Both the position numbers and the translations under genes were made by a program. Below the pieces are notes generated by a model, which made no database searches, was not told where the DNA came from, and saw only the letters and a program-made list of their open reading frames with translations. From the NCBI GenBank assembly GCA_045535465.1, contig JAZSLS010000102.1:1-23748 (forward strand): DNA of 23,748 nt. Direction: 5' to 3'. This stretch comes from SIG636 sp045535465. GTDB lineage: Bacteria > Bacillota > Clostridia > Oscillospirales > CAG-382. Of the stretch, positions 1 through 7,440 are shown one piece after another. Each line of letters starts with the position of its first letter. Position 1 is the stretch's first letter.

Positions 1-155
1 CAAACATTTTTGCGAACCCCATTTTTATCCGGCATGACTACCTGTGTGATCGCCGCACCCAACGTCGAAATCTCAACCAATAATCCTTTCTGATTTTCCA
101 TACAATACCGAATACCGTTCCCATCCCGACCATCTGCGCTCATCCATAATCTCAT
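1..155 (-). CDS. Aldose 1-epimerase (galactose mutarotase), N-terminal fragment
   Basis: The minus strand from an ATG at 155 reads open to the window edge (about 51 codons). The predicted peptide carries a segment reading roughly GLLVEISTLGAAIT followed by VVMPDKNGV, which matches the N-terminus of GalM-type epimerases (strand, GA-I pair, then PD-x-x-G before the DVVLG motif). GalM interconverts alpha and beta anomers of aldoses in the cytosol. A ribosome site AGGAG lies 9 bases upstream of ATG 155; a second in-frame ATG is at 143. The catalytic histidines and glutamate lie beyond the window, so activity cannot be judged. Its codons (GGG, CGG, GTT, TCG) look unlike the neighbouring genes. The gene starts only about 20 bases from where the truncated plus-strand gene begins, which suggests a junction. 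Confidence 0.7.
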   Translation of the reverse strand, partial: MRLWMSADGRDGNGIRYCMENQKGLLVEISTLGAAITQVVMPDKNGVRKNV

Positions 156-177
156 AATCCTACGCTCCTATTTTAAA

Positions 178-1311
178 TATTGCATCACTTCCGATAAAGG
201 CACGCCCGCTGTTACCATAGAAAACGGCAATATAAAAATAAACACCGCCGAGGACGGAATACAGTCTGACGGTGAGCTTACCATTAAAAACGGTAATATT
301 AATATAACCACTACAGGTGCTGTTGTAAACGATAACGGAAACCAAATGATGCCCGGTGGCGACAACCGTCCCACCAGACCGGGTAGCGGAACACGTCCCA
401 CACGTCCCGGTGGTGAAATGATTTCTCCCACAGGAACAAACGAAACTGCCGCAACGGCAAACAGTGCCAGCAGTAAGGGCATTAAATCCGTAGGCGTGCT
501 TACAATTGAAAACGGTAACATAAAAGTAACCGCCACCGAGGATGCGCTCCACAGCGACAGCGACCTTGTTATTGAAAACGGCAACGTAACCGTAAGCGCT
601 GACGACGATGCTATCCACGCCGAAGCTGCGCTGACTATAATGAAGGGTAATATTACCGTAAGCAAGTGCTACGAGGGCCTTGAAGGCAAAACCGTAACAA
701 TTGAAGACGGAGTTATTAATATAACCTCCGACGACGACGGCATCAACTCCGCCGACGGTGACTCCGTGGGCAATCGCCCCGGTAACGCAAACGCCGACAA
801 CGCCATAACCATAAACGGCGGCAAGATATATATTAAGGGTGCGGGCGACTGTGTTGACTCCAACGGTGCTTTTACCGTTAACGGCGGTGTGCTTTGCGTA
901 GAAAACAACTCCCGTGGGGGCAACAACGCCCTTGACGCCGACGGCACAAGACTTATAAACGGCGGCGTTGTAGTGGCTTTAGGCAACGCAGATATGCTGG
1001 AAAGCCCTGCCCAAAGCAGCAAACAGCCCACAGCGGTAATTTACGCCACTGTTAGCGCAGGCAATACCGTAGCTATTACCGATGCGGAGGGCAAGGTTAT
1101 ACTTTGCTACTCCTCCACGGTTTCCGCAAGTGTAATTACCATATCTGCGCCCGAGCTTGTTGTGGACGAAGAATACACCCTTTATACGGGCGTTACTCCC
1201 ACAGGTGACAAAACCGTTGGCGGCTTGTACTACGGCAGCGATATTTCCTTTACAGGCGGGAACGCAGTAAAAACCTTTACTCAATCAAGCACCGTAACAA
1301 CGGCAAGATAA
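178..1311 (+). CDS. 5'-truncated carbohydrate-binding beta-helix protein (Cthe_2159/PF14262-like)
   Basis: Reading frame 1 is open from 94 to the stop at 1309-1311, and recognisable family sequence starts at about 181 with TPAVTIENGNIKI. The first ATG is at 346 and has no ribosome site. The protein is a run of short repeats of the type LTI-x-x-G-N-I-x-I, typical of a right-handed parallel beta-helix related to pectate lyases (Cthe_2159 family, secreted, binds acidic polysaccharides with calcium). DGIQSDG, DDDGINSADG and ALDADG turns supply acidic residues that could bind calcium. The C-terminal part, with GGVVVALGNADMLESP and then a YTLYTG end, agrees with the family. A Gly/Pro/Thr/Arg-rich insert (about 350-430) interrupts the repeats. 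The signal peptide and N-terminal part are missing, so this is probably a broken gene or an assembly joint rather than a working one. Confidence 0.7.
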   Translation, partial: YCITSDKGTPAVTIENGNIKINTAEDGIQSDGELTIKNGNINITTTGAVVNDNGNQMMPGGDNRPTRPGSGTRPTRPGGEMISPTGTNETAATANSASSKGIKSVGVLTIENGNIKVTATEDALHSDSDLVIENGNVTVSADDDAIHAEAALTIMKGNITVSKCYEGLEGKTVTIEDGVINITSDDDGINSADGDSVGNRPGNANADNAITINGGKIYIKGAGDCVDSNGAFTVNGGVLCVENNSRGGNNALDADGTRLINGGVVVALGNADMLESPAQSSKQPTAVIYATVSAGNTVAITDAEGKVILCYSSTVSASVITISAPELVVDEEYTLYTGVTPTGDKTVGGLYYGSDISFTGGNAVKTFTQSSTVTTAR

Positions 1312-1325
1312 AAAAACAATAGCAA

Positions 1326-1361
1326 AAAAATTCGGGGACGTACGTACGTTCCCGAATTTTT
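1326..1361. terminator. Bidirectional Rho-independent terminator
   Basis: A nearly perfect 36-base palindrome centred at 1343/1344 (arms 1326-1343 and 1344-1361, one G-T type mismatch) has A residues on its left and T residues on its right. It lies between two convergent genes, the beta-helix gene (plus) and yebC (minus), and can end transcription from both sides. The centre is the alternating ACGTACGTACGT type. Confidence 0.85.
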
Positions 1362-1381
1362 GCATCTTATTATTTTTTCCC

Positions 1382-2107
1382 TTAGTCGCAGTTTTCGCAG
1401 TTGTGCCAAACGTTTTGTATATCTTCGTTGTCTTCCATAACGTCAAGCATCTTGCGGAACTTGGTAAGCTGTTCCTCGTCGGAAAGGCTTACGTAGTTTT
1501 GAGGAACCTTTTCCGCCTCTGCAGACAGGTAGCGGTAGCCCATTTTTTCAAGAGCTTCTGCCACTGCGCCTACCTGAGCAGGGTCGGTATAAACCTCAAA
1601 AACCTCGCCCTCGCTCGAAAGGTCGTCAGCACCGCACTCAAGCACGTCCTCAAAAAGCTTTTCCTCGTCTATGTCCTCAGCCTCGATAACGATAACGCCC
1701 TTGTTATCAAACATAAAGGAAACGCAACCGCTTGTACCCATATTGCCGCCAAACTTGTCAAAATAGTGACGAACGTCTGCGCTGGTACGGTTACGGTTAT
1801 CGGTAAGAGTTTCAACTATAACCGCAACGCCGCCTATGCCGTAGCCTTCGTAAACTATTTCATCGTAGGAAGCGCCGTCGCCGCCGGCAGCCTTCTTTAT
1901 AATACGCTCAATATTGTCGTTAGGCACGTTGTTTGCCTTTGCCTTTATAATAAGGTCACGCAGACGGCTGTTGCTGGTAGGCTCGGGCCCGCCCTCTTTA
2001 ACCGCTACTGCTATTTCCTTACCTATTTTTGTAAACACCTTTGCCTTTTGAGCATCGGTCTTTTCTTTTTTATGCTTAATGTTGTTCCATTTAGAATGTC
2101 CGGACAT
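1382..2107 (-). CDS. yebC: YebC/PmpR family protein
   Basis: A 241-residue protein that begins MSGHSKWNNIKHKK and contains the conserved blocks GGPEPTSNSRLRDLI, YEGYGIGGVAV and NRNRTSADVRH, and ends with NVWHN. This is full length for the YebC/TACO1 family. Members were first described as transcriptional regulators; some are now known to act on ribosomes to relieve stalling at proline-rich stretches. Which role applies here cannot be told from sequence. A GGGAG ribosome site sits in the 14-base gap after argS, so the two genes are probably one transcript. Transcription ends at the palindrome at 1326-1361. Confidence 0.95.
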   Translation of the reverse strand: MSGHSKWNNIKHKKEKTDAQKAKVFTKIGKEIAVAVKEGGPEPTSNSRLRDLIIKAKANNVPNDNIERIIKKAAGGDGASYDEIVYEGYGIGGVAVIVETLTDNRNRTSADVRHYFDKFGGNMGTSGCVSFMFDNKGVIVIEAEDIDEEKLFEDVLECGADDLSSEGEVFEVYTDPAQVGAVAEALEKMGYRYLSAEAEKVPQNYVSLSDEEQLTKFRKMLDVMEDNEDIQNVWHNCENCD

Positions 2108-2121
2108 AATACTACTCCCTA

Positions 2122-3813
2122 TTATATTTCTTCTGTACGTTTCATACCCAAAAGGTCAAGACACTTGCCAAGAACGTGGTTGGTCGCTTTGGTAAGAGCA
2201 AGACGAAAAGCCCTTGCTTCGCCCTCTGCCTTGAGTATTATACGGTTGTGATAGAAAACGTTGTATGCTGCGCAAACGTCCAACGCAAAGCGGGCGATAA
2301 CGCAAGGCTCATAGTCTGCAAGAGACTGAAGCACCTTTGCAGGGAACGCCGCCAGCGTGGAAATTAAAGCCGACTCGTCCTTTTCGGGCAGGTACGCACT
2401 GTAATCGTCGCCGCTTTCCTCCGCCTTGCGCAAAACGCTGGCCGTACGAGCGTAGGTGTACTGAACGTAGGGGCCTGTGTTGCCTTCAAAGCTAAGCGCC
2501 TCTTCCCAAACAAAGTTGGAGTCCTTTATTCTGTTATTGGCAAGGGCGTTAAACACTATTGCGCCTACGCCTACTGCCTCCGCAACGGCACGCTTGCCTT
2601 CAAGAGAGCCGTTCTTTTCGTCTATTATCTTCTCCACCTTGGCAATAGCCTCGGCAAAAAGGTCATCCAGCAGGATAACGTTGCCCGTACGTGATGCAAG
2701 CTTTTCGCCGTTTACGCTCATAGTGCCGTAGGGGATATGCACCATATCCTCAGACCACTTATACCCCATAAGCTCCAGCACCTTAAAGTACTGAGCAAAG
2801 TGAAGTGACTGACCGGCAGAGGTAACGTAAAGACATTTGTAAAAGTCATAATTCTTCTTACGCCATATAGCCGCCGCAATATCACGGGTGGCGTAAAGTG
2901 TAGAGCCGTCCTTTTTAAGAATAATAGCGGGAGGCATATTATACTCGTCAAGACGCACTATGCTTGCGCCGTCATCCACCACAAGAAGCCCCTTCTCACG
3001 TAGCTCCTCCACAACAGCGTCCATCTTATCGTTATAAAAGCTTTCGCCGTTGTAGCTGTCAAAGCTAACGCCAAGCAGCTCATAGGTCTTCATATATTCT
3101 CTAAGGCTTATATCCTTAAAGCCGCGCCATATAGCAAGATACTCCTCGTTGCCCTTTTCCATTTCGGTAAAAGCGGCACGTGCCTCATCGTTAAGAGAGG
3201 GGTCCTTTTCCGCCTCCGCAGAGAAACGAACGTAGATATCCACAAGCTCGCTTATACCGCGCTCATCAACCCTTTCGGGGCTGCTCCACTTTTTAAAAGC
3301 AACTATAAGCTTACCAAACTGAGTGCCCCAGTCACCAAGATGGTTGATGCCCACGGTGGTAAAACCGCAAAAGTCGTGCAAATTCTTAAGAAAACCGCCT
3401 ATTGCAGTAGTGCCGAGATGGCCAACGTGAAAACGCTTTGCGATATTGGGGGAAGAAAAGTCAAGGCAAACAACCTTGCCTGCGCCCACGTCGGAAGCGC
3501 CAAAGCTTTTGGTAGAGTTAATGCGCTTAAGTGTGTCGGTATAATAGGAGGGGGAAAGGAAAAAGTTAAGATAACCGCCCACAGCGTTTATCTCCTTAAC
3601 GCCGTCTATACCATCAACAGCCGCCTTAAGCTCGGAAGCGATAACAGGCGGAGCCTTACGAAGAACACGGCTGAAACGGAAGCAGGGCATAGCAAGGTCA
3701 CCGTTCTTGGAGTCAGCAGGTATTTCCATAGCGGAAAGCACATCGTCCACGGAAACGGCGCCGTCCAGCGCCTTGCTTACGGCAAGAGCTATTGCATTTT
3801 TAATATTTTCCAT
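2122..3813 (-). CDS. argS: Arginyl-tRNA synthetase
   Basis: A class I aminoacyl-tRNA synthetase of 563 residues that charges tRNA-Arg with arginine using ATP in the cytosol. The N-terminal additional domain (about residues 1-110) is followed by the HIGH-type signature HVGHLGTTAIG and by GDWGTQFGKLI, both diagnostic for ArgS. The KMSKS region reads GEKLASRTGNVI; a degenerate KMSKS is usual in this enzyme. The C-terminal DALR anticodon-binding domain contains YTYARTASVLRK and ends with VLGKCLDLLGM. Start at 3813 is supported by AGAGGT 5 bases upstream. yebC follows 14 bases downstream. Confidence 0.97.
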   Translation of the reverse strand: MENIKNAIALAVSKALDGAVSVDDVLSAMEIPADSKNGDLAMPCFRFSRVLRKAPPVIASELKAAVDGIDGVKEINAVGGYLNFFLSPSYYTDTLKRINSTKSFGASDVGAGKVVCLDFSSPNIAKRFHVGHLGTTAIGGFLKNLHDFCGFTTVGINHLGDWGTQFGKLIVAFKKWSSPERVDERGISELVDIYVRFSAEAEKDPSLNDEARAAFTEMEKGNEEYLAIWRGFKDISLREYMKTYELLGVSFDSYNGESFYNDKMDAVVEELREKGLLVVDDGASIVRLDEYNMPPAIILKKDGSTLYATRDIAAAIWRKKNYDFYKCLYVTSAGQSLHFAQYFKVLELMGYKWSEDMVHIPYGTMSVNGEKLASRTGNVILLDDLFAEAIAKVEKIIDEKNGSLEGKRAVAEAVGVGAIVFNALANNRIKDSNFVWEEALSFEGNTGPYVQYTYARTASVLRKAEESGDDYSAYLPEKDESALISTLAAFPAKVLQSLADYEPCVIARFALDVCAAYNVFYHNRIILKAEGEARAFRLALTKATNHVLGKCLDLLGMKRTEEI

Positions 3814-3837
3814 AAATACCTCTTAAAATTACAAATA

Positions 3838-3863
3838 GTGCGGCGGCTTGCTTGCCACCGCAC
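3838..3863 (-). terminator. Hairpin between rpsI and argS (possible weak terminator)
   Basis: Arms 3838-3847 and 3854-3863 pair over 10 bases with one mismatch around a six-base loop. On the minus strand it lies after rpsI and is followed by a broken T-rich stretch (TATTTGTAATTTT). It may partly end the ribosomal protein transcript or reduce read-through into argS, for which I see no clear promoter of its own. Confidence 0.5.
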
Positions 3864-3887
3864 CACGCAATACGGAAATATAAACTG

Positions 3888-4289
3888 TTAACGCTTGCTG
3901 AACTGAGAAGCTCTTCTTGCAGCTTTGAGACCGTACTTCTTTCTTTCCTTCATTCTGGGGTCACGAGTGAGGAAGCCTGCCTTCTTGAGAAGGGGCTTAT
4001 ACTCTTCGCTTGCCTGAAGGAGAGCACGGGAAACGCCGTGTCTGATAGCGCCTGCCTGACCGGAAACGCCACCGCCGCAAACGGAAACTATCATATCAAA
4101 CTTACCTTCGGTACCGGTAACGCCAAAGGGCTGGCGAACAACGAGCTTAAGGGTATCAAGACCGAAGTAGTCATCTATATCTCTCTTATTAATGGTGATA
4201 ACACCGCTGCCGGGGATAAGACGAACACGTGCAACAGAAGACTTTCTTCTGCCGGTGCCGTAGAAATAAGGTTTCTTAGGTGTATACAT
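3888..4289 (-). CDS. rpsI: 30S ribosomal protein S9
   Basis: A 133-residue protein with the S9 hallmarks: YGTGRRKSSVARVRL near the N-terminus, KLVVRQPFGVTGTEGKFD in the middle, GGGVSGQAGAIRHG, and the basic tail ending in SQFSKR, whose last Lys-Arg reaches the ribosomal P site. A strong AGGAGG site lies in the 18-base gap after rplM, so rplM and rpsI form the usual L13-S9 operon. Confidence 0.98.
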   Translation of the reverse strand: MYTPKKPYFYGTGRRKSSVARVRLIPGSGVITINKRDIDDYFGLDTLKLVVRQPFGVTGTEGKFDMIVSVCGGGVSGQAGAIRHGVSRALLQASEEYKPLLKKAGFLTRDPRMKERKKYGLKAARRASQFSKR

Positions 4290-4307
4290 ATCTTACTACC
4301 TCCTGTA

Positions 4308-4739
4308 TTACTTAACCTCAACAGCGATGGGCTGTTGAGCCTGCTGCTTATGCTCAGCGTTCCTGTAAACGAGAAGACGGGTAAGGCTTGCGCTACCTAT
4401 CTTGTTCTTGGGAAGCATACCCTTAACTGCAAGAGTAACTGCAAGTTCGGGCTTGGTCTGCATAAGAGTGCCGTACTTGGTAGCCTTAAGGCCGCCAACG
4501 TAACCGCTGTGACGGTAGTAAAACTTTTGCTCAAGCTTCTTACCTGTAAGAACTGCTTGGGATGCGTTGATAACAACAACACAGTCGCCGCAGTCAACGT
4601 GAGGAGTATATTCGGGCTTGTGCTTGCCGTTAAGAATGGTAGCTGCAAGAACTGCAACCTTACCAAGAGGCTTGCCTGCTGCATCTATAATATACCAGCT
4701 GCGCTTTATATCCTCTTTTTTTGCCATAAATGTGGACAT
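4308..4739 (-). CDS. rplM: 50S ribosomal protein L13
   Basis: A 143-residue L13 with the typical start MSTFMAKKEDIKRSWYIIDA, the block GKPLGKVAVLAATILNGKHK, DCGDCVVVINA, the YRHSGYVGGLK loop and VKGMLPKN. L13 is an early-binding protein of the large subunit. GGAGG lies 8 bases before ATG 4739. The transcript should start near 4782 from the promoter at 4789-4816, giving a leader of only about 43 bases, too short for an elaborate autoregulatory leader. Confidence 0.98.
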   Translation of the reverse strand: MSTFMAKKEDIKRSWYIIDAAGKPLGKVAVLAATILNGKHKPEYTPHVDCGDCVVVINASQAVLTGKKLEQKFYYRHSGYVGGLKATKYGTLMQTKPELAVTLAVKGMLPKNKIGSASLTRLLVYRNAEHKQQAQQPIAVEVK

Positions 4740-4788
4740 AAGAGATTTCCTCCATTACATAAAAAGTTTAATTTTGATTTCCTTGCCA

Positions 4789-4816
4789 ATTATAGCACAA
4801 AAAACGTGTTTGTCAA
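4789..4816 (-). promoter_or_regulatory. Sigma-A type promoter of rplM-rpsI
   Basis: On the minus strand the sequence reads TTGACA (4811-4816), a 16-base spacer, then TATAAT (4789-4794), with TGC directly before the -10 giving an extended -10. Both hexamers match the consensus perfectly, as expected for a highly expressed ribosomal protein operon. Predicted start of transcription near 4782. Confidence 0.9.
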
Positions 4817-4940
4817 TAGCTAATTTTAAATTTTTTTAAAAAATGTGCTTTTTCCTGCGTTTTTCTTTAATTTCTTAGCAAAACGAAAGATGCAGTTTCA
4901 CTTTTTTTGAAGCTTTTAGTACACACGCAGCATTTAGGGC

Positions 4941-4969
4941 TTGAAAAATTTCTCGCTTAGGTATATAAT
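4941..4969 (+). promoter_or_regulatory. Sigma-A type promoter of the ttcA-lipid gene run
   Basis: TTGAAA (4941-4946), 17-base spacer, TATAAT (4964-4969). Transcription should begin near 4976, which rules out a TTG start at 4973 for the next gene and favours ATG 5003. It is back to back with the rplM promoter; the bases between them (about 4820-4940) are AT-rich and show nothing else I can support. Confidence 0.85.
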
Positions 4970-5002
4970 ATATTGATAGAATACAATGGAGTTACAGCGT
5001 TT

Positions 5003-5719
5003 ATGAGAAGGTTTAAGGACATACAAAGCATACTAAGCTACGTACGCCGTGCAGTTGACGATTTTGATATGATAAGGCAAGGTGAGACCGTTGCCGTAGG
5101 CGTAAGCGGCGGCAAGGACAGCCTTACCCTGCTTTGTGCTATGGTGGCTTTGTCCCGTTTTCATCCCGCACGCTTTTCGGTAAAGGCGCTTTGCATTGAC
5201 GCAGGCTTTGAAGGGGCTGATTTTTCACCCGTTATAAGACTGTGCGAGGAGCTGGAGGTACCGCTTAATATAGTAAAAACCGAAATAAAGCAGGTGGTTT
5301 TTGACCTGCGTAAGGAAAAATGCCCTTGCTCTCTTTGCGCTCGTATGCGCCGCGGCGCTTTGCACACGGCGGCAAAGGAAATGGGCTGCACCACTATTGC
5401 TTTGGGGCACCATTTTGACGACGCCATAGAAACCTTTTTTATGAACCTTGTAAACGAAGGGCGCATTGGCTGCTTTAAAGCAAAAACCTTTCTTGACAGA
5501 CAAGAGGTTACCGTTATACGTCCCCTTATTTACCTGCCCGAAAAGCTGGTAACGGGCTTTATACGCAGGGAAGGCATTGAGGTTTGCGGCAAGGTATGCC
5601 CCGAGGACGGAAACACGGAAAGGGAACGCATAAAGGCGCTTATAGCCTCCCTCTCCGAAAACGACAAGGGGTTAAAGGACAGGCTTTTTGGTGCAATTTC
5701 ACGTCACGGCCTGCTTTGA
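5003..5719 (+). CDS. TtcA-type tRNA 2-thiolation protein (PP-loop ATPase)
   Basis: A 238-residue PP-loop protein of the TtcA family, which activates cytidine 32 of tRNA with ATP and inserts sulfur by way of a [4Fe-4S] cluster. The ATP loop SGGKDS is at residues 35-40. The pair CSLC (108 and 111) in the context CSLCARMRRG matches TtcA, and a third cysteine is available in VCGKVCPEDGN near the C-terminus; these would hold the cluster. GHHFDDAIETFFMN is the second family signature. The start at ATG 5003 leaves GGAG 11 bases upstream and keeps the start inside the predicted transcript. The exact tRNA position modified cannot be told. It is the first gene of a plus-strand run and is functionally unrelated to the lipid genes after it. 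Confidence 0.85.
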   Translation: MRRFKDIQSILSYVRRAVDDFDMIRQGETVAVGVSGGKDSLTLLCAMVALSRFHPARFSVKALCIDAGFEGADFSPVIRLCEELEVPLNIVKTEIKQVVFDLRKEKCPCSLCARMRRGALHTAAKEMGCTTIALGHHFDDAIETFFMNLVNEGRIGCFKAKTFLDRQEVTVIRPLIYLPEKLVTGFIRREGIEVCGKVCPEDGNTERERIKALIASLSENDKGLKDRLFGAISRHGLL

Positions 5720-5785
5720 GTTTATATTGGATTAATTTTAGGATGTTATCATCCGACTATAATCAGTGGTAAGAGGTGTATCCCT

Positions 5786-6253
5786 ATAAAATTTTTAAAC
5801 TGCATTATATATTTGGCTTTGGTGGGGCTTGCCTCCACCGTTATAGGTATGTGCCTGCCCCGAAAAAGCTTTAACCACAAGGCTTTTCCTTACCGTTCCT
5901 ATGCTTGGGAAAACGGCGGCAGGATATACGAACGCCTTGGGGTTAAAAAATGGAAAACCAAGGTACCGGACGTTAGCCGTATTATTAAAAAAATGACCTC
6001 TAAAACAGTATCCGGCCATCCCGATAAGGAGCAGATGGAAAGGCTTGTGGCGGAAACCTGCGTAGCAGAGACCGTACACACGGCGCTTATGGTTTTTGGC
6101 TGGGGCTGTGTTTTTGTGTGGCAAGGCGTAGGCGGTGTTTCTGTCAGCGTTTTGTATGCTTTGGGCAACGTTCCTTTTATTATTATACAAAGATATAACC
6201 GCCCCAGGTTTGCCGCTCTTGCGGCTTCTCTTGAGGCAAAGAAAAACGCCTAA
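5786..6253 (+). CDS. CrtO-like acyltransferase family membrane protein (probable AUA start)
   Basis: The C-terminal half closely follows staphylococcal CrtO (glycosyl-4,4'-diaponeurosporenoate acyltransferase): VKKWKTKVPD, the AETCVAETVH block, and NVPFIIIQRYNRPR near the end. The family acylates a sugar on a membrane lipid. The frame has no ATG, GTG or TTG near the ribosome site AAGAGGTG (5771-5778); 7 bases after it stands ATA at 5786, giving MKFLNCIIYL and a complete N-terminal membrane segment (about residues 4-22). The only other usable start, TTG 5813, has no ribosome site and cuts that segment to about 13 residues. Predicted length from ATA is 155 residues, close to S. aureus CrtO. No carotenoid genes are present, so the acceptor is probably another glycolipid; the phosphatidyltransferase and glycosyltransferase genes nearby fit that. 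Confidence 0.75.
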   Translation: MKFLNCIIYLALVGLASTVIGMCLPRKSFNHKAFPYRSYAWENGGRIYERLGVKKWKTKVPDVSRIIKKMTSKTVSGHPDKEQMERLVAETCVAETVHTALMVFGWGCVFVWQGVGGVSVSVLYALGNVPFIIIQRYNRPRFAALAASLEAKKNA

Positions 6254-6273
6254 ATTAATTGCGGAGGTAGACT

Positions 6274-6813
6274 ATGAACCTGCCAAACAAGCTAACAATG
6301 TTAAGGATGGCTATGATACCCTTTTTTATAGCCTGTTTTTATCTGCCCTTTGATTTTAATATTTTTATAGCGGCAGGGGTTTTTGCCCTTGCTTACGCTA
6401 CCGATGCTTTGGACGGTTACCTTGCCCGCAAAAACAAGCAGGTAACGGACTTTGGCAAGCTTATGGACCCTATTGCCGACAAGCTTCTTTCGGCAGCGGC
6501 GCTTATTATGCTTTGCTATATGAAAATGATACACCCTATTGCGGTTATCGTTATTTTGTCCCGTGAGTTTTTTATAAGCGGGCTAAGGCTGGTTTGCGCC
6601 GACAAGGGCGTGGTTGTTGCCGCCTCCAAATGGGGCAAGCTTAAGACCATTTCTCAGGCAGTGTGCATTATGGCCGTTATGCTGCTTTATCCCTTGGACT
6701 CCACCCCTCTTAAGATTAGCGCAGACGTGTTGGTGTGGATATCCGTTGCCCTTGCCCTTGTTTCGGGAGTGGACTACGTTATTAAAAACCGCTCCTGCAT
6801 AAGCAGCAAGTAA
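6274..6813 (+). CDS. pgsA: CDP-diacylglycerol-glycerol-3-phosphate 3-phosphatidyltransferase
   Basis: A 179-residue integral membrane CDP-alcohol phosphatidyltransferase with the full catalytic motif D44-x2-D47-G48-x2-A51-R52-x8-G61-x3-D65-x3-D69. PgsA joins CDP-diacylglycerol and glycerol 3-phosphate to form phosphatidylglycerophosphate, the first committed step to phosphatidylglycerol and cardiolipin. The MNLPNKLTMLRM start and LSREFFISGLRL are typical of PgsA rather than of other family members. About five to six hydrophobic helices are visible. GGAGG lies 6 bases before the ATG. The next gene is a paralogue. Confidence 0.93.
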   Translation: MNLPNKLTMLRMAMIPFFIACFYLPFDFNIFIAAGVFALAYATDALDGYLARKNKQVTDFGKLMDPIADKLLSAAALIMLCYMKMIHPIAVIVILSREFFISGLRLVCADKGVVVAASKWGKLKTISQAVCIMAVMLLYPLDSTPLKISADVLVWISVALALVSGVDYVIKNRSCISSK

Positions 6814-6837
6814 TTATAACTACCGATAAGAAAAGAT

Positions 6838-7440
6838 GTGTTTGCTTTGACTAAAAAACAGATAAAAAACGAAGTTTTTACAATACCTAATATACTTAGT
6901 ATGGTGCGCATTGCGCTTATTCCCTTGTACGCCTTTATGTATCTATCTGCCGAAAGCACAAAGGATTTTCATATTGCCGCCGCAATAATGGCTGTGTCTA
7001 TGATAACCGACTTTCTTGACGGCATTATAGCAAGAAGATGCAATATGATAAGCACGCTGGGCAAGATACTTGACCCCGTTGCCGATAAGCTTACTCAGCT
7101 CACGGTGCTTATCTGCCTTGCCACCCGTTTCATTCCCCTTTTCTGGGTTTTGGGCGTTTTTGTAGCTAAGGAGCTGTTTATGCTTGCTATGGGAATTTTC
7201 ATCTTAAGCAAGGGACGTATGCTTAGCGGAGCTTTAATGGCAGGTAAGGTTTGTACGGCAGTGCTTTTTGCAAGTATGATAATACTTATGGTTATGCCGG
7301 AAATGTCTAACGACGGCGCTATTATCATAGCGGTGCTTGATATTGTGGCTATGTTTATGTCCTTTTGGTTTTATCTTTCTACGTATATGGGCGGAAAACA
7401 CGGTGTAAGCATTGTCAGCATTGGAAAGGAAGAAGAATAA
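6838..7440 (+). CDS. Second CDP-alcohol phosphatidyltransferase (PgsA paralogue)
   Basis: A 200-residue protein of the same family as its upstream neighbour, with the intact motif D58-x2-D61-G62-x2-A65-R66-x8-G75-x3-D79-x3-D83 and several membrane helices. It starts with IPNILSMVRIALIPLYAF, again PgsA-like, but diverges after the motif and ends with an acidic tail KEEE. It may make phosphatidylglycerophosphate with another regulation, or serve as a CDP-diacylglycerol-dependent cardiolipin synthase; sequence alone does not decide. The start is uncertain: GTG 6838 has only a weak AAGAAAAG upstream, and TTG 6847 is possible. Its stop overlaps the next start by one base. Confidence 0.85.
   Translation: MFALTKKQIKNEVFTIPNILSMVRIALIPLYAFMYLSAESTKDFHIAAAIMAVSMITDFLDGIIARRCNMISTLGKILDPVADKLTQLTVLICLATRFIPLFWVLGVFVAKELFMLAMGIFILSKGRMLSGALMAGKVCTAVLFASMIILMVMPEMSNDGAIIIAVLDIVAMFMSFWFYLSTYMGGKHGVSIVSIGKEEE

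Noticed and set aside
160..1284. Long open frames antisense to the beta-helix gene
   Set aside because: They mirror the repeat codons of the plus-strand gene, have no ribosome sites and give low-complexity peptides.
2690..2740. Loss of the KMSKS motif in ArgS
   Set aside because: A degenerate motif is normal for arginyl-tRNA synthetases.
4740..4788. Autoregulatory L13 leader in front of rplM
   Set aside because: The predicted leader is about 43 bases and shows no stable structure.
1403..4823. Long plus-strand open frames opposite yebC, argS, rpsI and rplM
   Set aside because: All lie antisense to clear housekeeping genes and match no family.
4973..5002. TTG start at 4973 for the TtcA-type gene
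   Set aside because: It lies at or before the predicted transcription start (about 4976); ATG 5003 matches the family start better.
5741..5763. Promoter with TATAAT at 5758 before the CrtO-like gene
   Set aside because: No -35 hexamer at 16-18 bases; the small GGATG/CATCC hairpin beside it has no T tract. Read-through from the ttcA promoter is simpler.
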